DNA of 49,492 nucleotides. It comes from Chromera velia. Its lineage: Eukaryota; Sar; Chromeraceae. The position numbers and the translations under genes were made by a program. Positions within the stretch are counted from its first letter, which is position 1; each line of letters opens with the position of its first letter. The notes beneath the pieces are model-generated. The model did no database searches. It saw only the letters and a program-made list of their open reading frames with translations, and was not told the origin of the DNA. Of the stretch, positions 43,201-49,492 are shown in pieces. The stretch spans positions 2,347 to 51,838 of the forward strand of contig JAHBMJ010005874.1 in assembly GCA_018398765.1 (NCBI GenBank), read 5' to 3'.

Positions 43201-44451
43201 AAGCAACAGTTCTCATACCCCAGGAGGCCCATGGTCACTGCCAGCTGGATCAGGTGGCACAGCTGTCCGAGAGTCATGTCCCGCAACTCCGCAGGGCCTG
43301 ACTCCTGCAGTGCCTGTGCCATCATGAATCTCCCCCCCGCAAATGCGCACTCGTTAGGTCCTTTGCGCGCAAGCTCAAGAAGGTACCGACAGAGCGCGGC
43401 GAACTGTTCGGGAGTGAAGGGGTTATGGGGGTCTCTTGGTTCGATGAACCCCAGGAACCCCTCGGGGGTCTTCTTCAAGAGAAGAGTAGGGCCTTCAGGG
43501 TCGTCGTATTCGAGGGTGAACCTGTCCTTGGATGCCTGACAGACGTACACGAACTCGTGTTGCAGCCACGGGCAGGCGTCCTCTGTCTTTTGGAGACGAC
43601 GACGCACCTGCACAATCCAATGAGTCCACAAAGAGATACAACGCACGGCTGCGTATTTCCAGGAAACTTCGGGAATAGGTCGAGCATGAACACATGAACA
43701 CAGAGAGGGAAAGAAGTAAACGCCGCGACCGAGGAGAGAGTAAAGAAACCAAGATGGGAGAGCGGGATGCGAGGCGGGAAGAAGAAGAAAAGGAGGAGGA
43801 GGAACATGAAGAGACCAAGAGAAGAACCTAAAAGGACAAGGCAAGAAGTCTGAAGTGAAAGCGATGGAAGCACAGCCCCACTGTCAGGGCGGAGAGATCG
43901 AGGGGAAGGCACACAGAGATACTGAGAGGAGCAGGAAGGTAATACGGATCAAGGAATTCAGAAGAGGATCAGCACGGACGCAAAGAGGACATGGAAGGAG
44001 TTCGAGAGACAGGCACTGCCAAACCCCGCAGAGATGAAGGACACTGACCTCATAGGCCAAGGGCTTGATCTGCAAGCAGCAACCAGCACACAGAACAGAG
44101 TGTGTTCAATGAGGATGCAAGGAAGGCGGACAGGAAGGGATCAAACAGCAGAGTGTCCACTTGAATTGACTGGCAAGCAAGAAAGACTGGGACGGGACAT
44201 CCGAACAGTCTGACATCATCAGGAGCAATGCAGGATAGTCACCAGTCACTCACCTGCTGCAGATAGAGCCCAACCACTAGTCGCTCCAACACCAACTCAT
44301 GGTGTTCGTGGCTGCAGGAGCAGCCCTTTGGGGCCGAGCTGCTACTGCTGCTGCTGCTTGAGTGATTGTGGCCGTGTCCCCCATGGCCATGACTTCCTCC
44401 ATGGCTACGGCCGTGACCGTGGCCCTCATGAAAGCCCCTCGGGTTTCTCAT
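40275..44451 (-). CDS. LOTUS (OST-HTH) and OHA domain protein, five exons
   Basis: Exons 44451-44254, 44069-44049 (21 nt), 43607-41723, 41444-41344 and 41003-40275 give 977 residues, all junctions in phase, ending in TGA. The N-terminus is His/Gly-rich (HGHGRSHGGSHGHGGHGHNH) followed by polyserine. Residues ~103-215 match the OST-HTH-associated domain: AGGRFMMAQALQESGP, then LGQLCHLIQLAVTMGLLGY. Residues ~238-300 match a LOTUS/OST-HTH winged helix: KMARLLVAHPEGLCMSQL, then FGEPLPFQKFGYTKLIGF. LOTUS proteins bind RNA, including G-quadruplex RNA, or DEAD-box helicases, and act in germ granules and RNA control; OHA usually accompanies LOTUS. The remaining 650 residues are low complexity: a polyglutamine run, then Pro-, Ser- and Gly-rich sequence. 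There is no NYN nuclease domain, so a catalytic role is unlikely. The gene is divergent from the HIT-finger gene. Confidence 0.8.
41611..41722 (-). repeat. GTCA/GGCA tract starting at a 5' splice site
   Basis: On the minus strand the third intron of the LOTUS gene begins GTCAGTCAGGCAGTCGGGCA and continues as imperfect GTCA/GGCA repeats for about 110 bases. Retaining the intron keeps the frame open for a while, giving a spurious Gln/Ser/Gly/Arg-rich extension. Confidence 0.85.
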
Positions 44452-46013
44452 GCTTTGGTCTTCCGCCTACTCTATGCGTGCAAAGAAACAAGGAAGCGTC
44501 CTTGAGGAGGTTGCAGCTTCTTCCACTCTCGTTTGTCCTTTCTGTTTGAATCGAACAGACGGCTGCTTACACAGAAGATCAACGAAATCACGCAACAGGT
44601 TGAATGAATGACTGGATAGATGGATGGATTCCTGCTCAGATACAAAGAACCACAAACAGACTGCACTGGCCACTGAACGCGATGAGACAGTTGAGAAGGC
44701 AATCTGTGCCTCTTTGCAAACCCAGTCTGACACTTCATTGCCCGTCCACGATTGGCAGAAAGAGCAGATCGATCTGAGCGCGCTGAGCAACAATACGTAA
44801 AAAACGCAGAATCTGCCTTCTGGGGCCAGCTCGCGCGCGCGCGGTCCAAAGTCTTTTGTTTACAAGTGCCTTGGTTGGATCCGGGGTGTTCTGTGTTCCA
44901 AGGACGGCTCCAACTCCGCCAGATGCCAATTTATGTGTTGAGGGCCGGAAAATGCCCGAAACGATTTTCCGAAATTGGGGTATGCGACAAAATTCTGTGT
45001 CGGACTGGGGCCTTTCGCGAGAGCGAGTGCGGCCGAGCTATTTGCCGAGCTATCTTTGCCGAGCTAAGCCCCAATGCAATTTTTGTTGCATGCATGCATG
45101 ATCGAACGATATATGATGACAGAATGATGACAGATGAGGACGGTCACTTCTGAAAACTGCAGCTCGGTCTATCCAGCATTGTGGTTGTACCAGCTTCAAC
45201 TGTTTCAATCCCAAAACTTCTGAGTGAGTGCCCCGCAGGCTGGTTATCGGGATGGGATCGTGGATTGGATACTAGACAAACGCTGGAGACGGAAATCTGG
45301 AGACGTCCGCTGTTGGGGGGATGCAAAGCTGGAGGTTCTGCTTTACGATGGACCCCGTCTTTCGAAATCGATAAACAGTAAACAGTACATCTGAAGCTGT
45401 CCCTGGCTCGTTCCATTCTGTTGCTGGTGGGAAGATGAACTGTCAGTCTGGTAACAGTTGCGCGTGTTCTTTTGAAGCAAAAGCCCGCTCCGGATACTGT
45501 ACCCTTCATTCTCTCCAATTTTCTCTCAACATCTCTCTCTTTCGCTCTCTCTCTATCTGTCTCTCTGTTTCCCGGTCTGTCTGTCTGTCTGTAGTCTGTC
45601 TCTCTGTCTAGAAACAATATAGTCTAAAAGTAAAGACACAATCCCTTTCTTTCTTTTCTCTCCTTCTCTTCATGGACAGGCGGACCGGCGGACAGACTAT
45701 GTCGTCTTTTCTTTTCCTTTTCTCTTTCTGCCTCCTCTTCTGTTTTTTTCTTTCTTCTTTTGGCAGACAGACAGAGGTGAGTAACATGTGGCTTCAAAGT
45801 GATCACTTGAAAACACATAAGGGGAGCAGGCGCAAGGGGCGCTTAAGCATGCCTCCTTTCGGGTCCCCTCCCGTGCTGCATGATTGTCGGTGGTTTTTTC
45901 GGGTGTCCGTATGATTTCTTTTCTTGTGTTGTTGATTTGAGGGGGAAAAAAAGAAGAAAACAATAATTCATATGTCTCTTGTAGGAGAAAGAGGGAAAAG
46001 AAAGAAACATCAA

Positions 46014-46060
<47 letters not shown>

Positions 46061-46250
46061 ATGTATGTCTCTCTCTCTCCCCGCCCCCCCTCCCCCTCAT
46101 TCTCTCCCTCTCTCCCTCCCTCTCCCTCTTTCTGTCTCTCCCCCCCTTTCTGTCTCTCTCTCTTTCTGTGTGTGTGTGTGTGTGTGCCCGTGTACGTCCT
46201 GCTGCATGCATTCTCGAGTCCGCCTCCCTGTTGCTGGCTTGTGTGCCTAG
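44452..46250. other. Divergent intergenic region, LOTUS gene and HIT-finger gene
   Basis: Between the LOTUS start (44451, minus) and the first supported HIT exon (plus) there is no convincing gene. An alternating CG run lies at about 44826-44843. Three copies of GCCGAGCTA occur at 45032, 45044 and 45058. CT and GT repeats fill 46018-46180. The first exons and promoter of the HIT gene should be in here. One possible short exon is 45672-45776, whose phase fits but whose sequence is a pyrimidine tract. Confidence 0.45.
46018..46180. repeat. CT and GT dinucleotide repeats
   Basis: CT runs, a GT run, C-rich interruptions and a second CT and GT run follow each other, probably in an intron of the HIT-finger gene. 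Confidence 0.9.
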
Positions 46251-46334
46251 CTCCCGAGTTTTCTAGGAAGAGCACGGGAGGGGTGTAAGTTGCTGGACGG
46301 CCGGTTGGAACGCCCATCCCCTTTGTCTTTGCAG

Positions 46335-46467
46335 ATTCTGGGGATGTCGGCAGAAAAGAGGGGGAGCGCCGGCTGGTCAGGGTCCCCGAAAAGGTGCAGA
46401 AAACAACTGAAAGACAGGTGGGTAGAGAGCAGAGAGAAAACGAGAAGGAAAGGCTTGCGCACACAGG

Positions 46468-46503
<36 letters not shown>

Positions 46504-46726
46504 AAGAGAAACAGAAAGAGAAAGAGAAAGAGAAGGAAAGAATCAGGAGAGAGAGAGAGAGAGGAAGAGAGAAAGTACAAAACCAGGCAGAAAAGCAAGA
46601 ATGAATGAAAGAGAGAGAATGAATCAATGAATGAGTGAAAGAGAGAGATAAAGTAAAAGAAAAAAAGAAAGTGGGAAGGATAAAAAGGTGAAACATCCCA
46701 AGATGAAACAAAAGAAAAAAGAAAGA

Positions 46727-46757
<31 letters not shown>

Positions 46758-46862
46758 CAAGAAAGAGAGACGGAGAAAGAAAGCAACAAAGCAAGAAAGA
46801 AAAATTGAGAGAAAAGAAAAAACACAAACAAAGAGAACGGAAACGCCCAAAAAGCACGCACA

Positions 46863-46903
<41 letters not shown>

Positions 46904-47632
46904 AGAGAGAGAATGACAAAGAGAAACAAACGGAAAACGTGAAAGGAAAGAAAGAGCAAAACGATTAAAGATAGAAAGAAGAAAAGGACAGAGGAAACGA
47001 CTGATCAGAGAGAAGGGGGGGGGGTTGAAGGAAAGGGAGAGAAAGGAAGGAAGGAGCCTTTCCGATTCAAGTGTCGAAAGGGACCTTTTTTTTTCGGACT
47101 GAACTTGTTGATCCGTGATGTCGTGCAGGTTGCTTTCCTTCTTTTTTGATTGGATGTGTTTTTCTCTCTCTGTGTTCATGCACCCTGCGCTTATGTGCAC
47201 GGTCGTGCGCATGCCTGGAGGCAGCAGTGGTGAGACTTAAAAAACGAAGAAGAAATAAGAGTGCTACCTCGTGGTCTTGATGACGCCAAATGACAGGCAG
47301 TGTACATGCGATGCCGATGCATGCAGGTTATCCTAGAAGATCGCTCTGACATGAAAAAAGTCGGACAGAGATGGGAGGATTATTTCGTGTGTGCGGGGAA
47401 TTCAGCAACATCAGAGCGGCTCTGTGACTGGTGCGCCCTTCTGGCAACAACCAGATGCTCTTTCAAAGACTGCAGAACTTATGTCTGTTCACTAAAATGT
47501 TACAAGGCACACAACAAGGAAGTGCATACGCCTGAAAGCCAAGCAGCGGCGGCTGCATACCTAATGTCTGATTCGATTGGCTATGATAGGCCGGTTGGCC
47601 GAAGAGATGGAGATGTCCAGATGGATGGGTAG
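46335..47632 (+). CDS. HIT-type zinc-finger protein, 3' exons only
   Basis: Two exons are clear: 46335-46417 (acceptor CTTTGCAG, donor GTGGGT) and 47327-47632 (acceptor GCATGCAG), joined in phase 0 and ending in TAG. A short exon 46251-46284 could precede them in phase. The last exon has CDWC, then TTRCSFKDC, then YVCSLKCYKAH and NKEVH, the zf-HIT pattern of interleaved CxxC pairs binding two zincs. The preceding EDYFVCAGN resembles the segment before the finger in ZNHIT1/Vps71, a subunit of the SWR1/SRCAP H2A.Z-loading complex. Other HIT proteins (box C/D snoRNP assembly, INO80) are possible. It is not MYND, since spacing and residues differ. The 5' end is unresolved. Confidence 0.55.
46485..46920. 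repeat. CA and GA repeats in the last HIT-gene intron
   Basis: Runs of GA (about 46485-46503, 46540-46562, 46730-46757) and CA (46862-46900) lie in the 909-base intron 46418-47326, which is almost pure purine on the plus strand through its middle. Confidence 0.9.
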
Positions 47633-48150
47633 AACTGAAGACTGACTGAACATCACGATGAGTGAACGGATGAAAACACCAAGAGTTGGCATCTGACTAG
47701 GCATCTGAGTTGCTTAAGTGCTCGATTTGCCTAGCGATTTGCAGTGTTTAAAGTTATGCATACAAGCCGATACGAAACGTTACATTCAAACGTACATGCA
47801 CTTTTGCCTAGACTTTTGTATACTTTTGTATACCATGTATACTGGGCATCGTTAACTAGTTTTTGTCATGAAAAAAACTTTTATAGTATAGCTGCATGTA
47901 CACGATTGTATAGATCTAGGTGTAGGTGTATACTAAGATTTGTATACCTAGGTATACATACAGTCACTCGTCCGGAACTACTTTCGTAACCCTAAAAAAG
48001 GCGATGATACTACTAAGAGCAATTACTGAATGAGGAAAAACATGTAAAAGATGAGATTCATGAAAAACAAATTATAAAAAGACAATTTTAAAGGAATTTA
48101 ACTAGGAATTTAAATAAGTTATGTTTCATAGATACATTAATACTCGTAGA
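47633..48150. other. AT-rich spacer between convergent genes
   Basis: This is the 3' flank of the HIT gene. It is AT-rich from about 47700, with repeated GTATAC and CCTAG words and a 16-bp perfect palindrome at 47942-47957. No gene is seen. Confidence 0.6.
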
Positions 48151-48159
48151 TATATAGAC

Positions 48160-48182
48160 GCAAACACATACACACACACGCG

Positions 48183-48231
<49 letters not shown>

Positions 48232-48289
48232 ACATACATACACACACACACACACATAGAGAGACACACAGACACACACACATACACAG

Positions 48290-48371
<82 letters not shown>

Positions 48372-48440
48372 ACATACATACACACACACACACACATAGA
48401 GAGACACACAGACACACACACATACACAGACATACACACA

Positions 48441-48475
<35 letters not shown>
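48160..48475. repeat. Compound CA repeat with a duplicated 140-bp block
   Basis: CA runs are interrupted by CATACATA, CATAGAGAGA and CAGACATA. The same series of interruptions starting at 48221 recurs at 48361, so a 140-bp block was duplicated. A GA run closes the array. The long Cys/Val reading frames through it are artefacts. Confidence 0.9.
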
Positions 48476-48585
48476 CGAAGCAGAAAGAGAAAGAGAGAGA
48501 ACTCTGTTTCAGTATTAGCAACACAAAGACTGCAGCGAGTTGACTGCACAGCAATTTTTAATATTATTTGTCCCCTCAAAAAACA

Positions 48586-49428
48586 TTACATAAAAAATGT
48601 GTCCGGTTGATCATTGTCCTCCGCACCGCTTTTCATATCATCACCGTCTGACTCTTCACTATCTTTTCCGTCTGCCTCCTCGTCCCCAGTCTTGTCTGAA
48701 TTCTCTTGATCCTCTTTTTCTTCCTTTCCTTCGTCACCTCCCTCCTTTACCTCTACCGTCTCGTCTGCCTTCTCCTCCTTCGCCTTCCCCTGAGCCTCCA
48801 CAGTCTCCGGTGCTGCAAGCTTCCTGTCCGACGAGGCGGCAAAAATCCCCTCCGGGAAAGTCTCCAAAGCAGCCGCAAACCCTGCCACACGCTGTCGAAC
48901 CTTCGCTTTTTGCACCTCTGCTGCCTCCCACTCATCCCCCCTCTCCCCATCATCGTCATCTCCTTTCTGCTGCTGTCTTTCAAGGACCCGCAAAGCCTCA
49001 ATGGACGACTTTCTCCTCTTCCCAACCCCCTGCGCTGTTCCCTTTGCAATCCAATCGACTGAGGGGGGCACCCTGTGTCCCTTTGCCTTCTCCACGCTCT
49101 TTCGAGACTGTACTCCGTTGTCATTTCCCAAAGTCTTGAACACTTCCTCTGGGTCCTCTCGCCAGACAGAGCTGTCAAGCCGTTCGGGGGGGCCGGCAGC
49201 TCTCTTAGCAGATTGGCCTGGTAGCATCCATCCACTCTTTTCTGCCTGCTTCTCTGCGCTTTCTCTTAACGCCACCGATTTGGAGTGAGCCTTATGCCTC
49301 AACACCTCTTCCTCAGTCATCTCACGAAGCCGGCCTGCTGCTCCGAAGAGTGCAGCGAGCCTCTCTGGAGCCCATGGGGGATTGACGTCGCCGAAGGAGG
49401 ACACCCACGCGCGCTGCAGAGCATCCAT
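48586..49428 (-). CDS. Acidic C-terminal protein of unknown function, single exon
   Basis: One open frame of 280 residues runs from ATG at 49428-49426 to TAA at 48588-48586. It opens MDALQRAWVSSFGDVNPPW and has a charged, helical middle with a basic KRRKSS patch near residue 138 that could serve as a nuclear signal. The last 70 residues are almost entirely Glu, Asp, Lys, Gly and Ser. Such tails occur in nucleolar, chaperone and chromatin proteins, but no domain is recognisable. The length of the frame, its sensible first half and its clean start and stop support it. An additional 5' exon beyond the window cannot be excluded. Confidence 0.6.
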   Translation of the reverse strand: MDALQRAWVSSFGDVNPPWAPERLAALFGAAGRLREMTEEEVLRHKAHSKSVALRESAEKQAEKSGWMLPGQSAKRAAGPPERLDSSVWREDPEEVFKTLGNDNGVQSRKSVEKAKGHRVPPSVDWIAKGTAQGVGKRRKSSIEALRVLERQQQKGDDDDGERGDEWEAAEVQKAKVRQRVAGFAAALETFPEGIFAASSDRKLAAPETVEAQGKAKEEKADETVEVKEGGDEGKEEKEDQENSDKTGDEEADGKDSEESDGDDMKSGAEDNDQPDTFFM

Positions 49429-49492
49429 TCTCTCTCTCTCATCTGATTCAATTGATCCTTTGCTGCAGATCGCTTACTGGATGCAGACTGAT
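49429..49492 (-). other. 5' flank of the acidic protein gene
   Basis: Only 64 bases remain, starting with a GA/CT run immediately before the ATG. A TTTGCTGCAG acceptor-like site at about 49461-49470 on the plus strand is probably chance. Confidence 0.3.

Noticed and set aside
41803-43539. Several plus-strand open frames of 68-204 residues
   Set aside because: They are antisense to the long LOTUS-gene exon, whose frame shows two recognisable domains.
45697-46482. 261-residue open frame on the minus strand
   Set aside because: It runs through CT and GT repeats and gives Arg/Glu and His/Thr repeats only.
46247-47212. 321-residue open frame on the minus strand
   Set aside because: It is a Phe/Ser/Leu-rich translation of GA and CA repeats lying in the last intron of the HIT-finger gene.
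48088-48579. Cys/Val-repeat open frames
   Set aside because: They are direct translation of a CA dinucleotide repeat.
1-49492. tRNA, rRNA, CRISPR array, transposase or reverse transcriptase
   Set aside because: None was seen on either strand. The tandem repeats present are microsatellites, one minisatellite and the EGF exon array.

Overview
The window is nuclear DNA of a eukaryotic microbe. Genes are broken into many small exons by introns of about 50 to 1,500 bases. Introns and spacers are full of CA, GA, TTCC and GTCA/GTCT microsatellites, and two assembly gaps sit inside poly-G/poly-C runs. The frequent TGCATGC palindromes, the splice-site style and the protein families (LOTUS/OHA, GPS membrane proteins, MYND and HIT fingers) point to an alveolate. 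A chromerid alga such as Chromera velia is my best guess, but this is inference. All exon chains below were built by hand from splice sites and codon phase, without transcript data.

Layout. (1) 1503-5290, plus strand: three-exon MYND zinc-finger protein. (2) 5.3-7.2 kb: AT-rich spacer between convergent genes. (3) 21803 down to 7157 (or 7515), minus strand: about 29 exons encoding one very large membrane protein. Its parts in order are a signal peptide, an RCC1-type beta-propeller, eight EGF modules, a helical and beta region like a GAIN domain, a GPS motif, TM1, a cytoplasmic segment of about 620 residues, and six more hydrophobic segments. Most junctions join in phase, so I treat it as a single gene. 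(4) 21.8-23.4 kb: its GC-rich upstream region, then an AT-rich spacer. (5) 28315 down to 23378, minus strand: a second multi-exon protein, unrecognised, ending in one TM helix and a short basic tail, with an in-frame TGA in an otherwise consistent exon chain. (6) 29-40.3 kb: an AT-rich spacer, then about 10 kb of simple-sequence DNA with only isolated plus-strand exon candidates. (7) 44451 down to 40275, minus strand: five-exon LOTUS (OST-HTH) plus OST-HTH-associated domain protein, probably RNA-binding. (8) about 46.3-47.6 kb, plus strand: the 3' exons of a HIT-type zinc-finger gene, divergent from (7). (9) AT-rich spacer and a long CA repeat. (10) 49428-48586, minus strand: intronless acidic protein of unknown function.

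The genes do not form an operon or an obvious pathway. The most interesting object is the GPS membrane protein, which resembles polycystin-1 or adhesion receptors in its GAIN-GPS-TM core but carries an extracellular RCC1 propeller and a recently amplified array of EGF exons. Splicing is the second theme: GTCAGT donors, tetranucleotide tracts starting at donors, near-universal GCAG acceptors, and microexons of 9, 17 and 21 nt.
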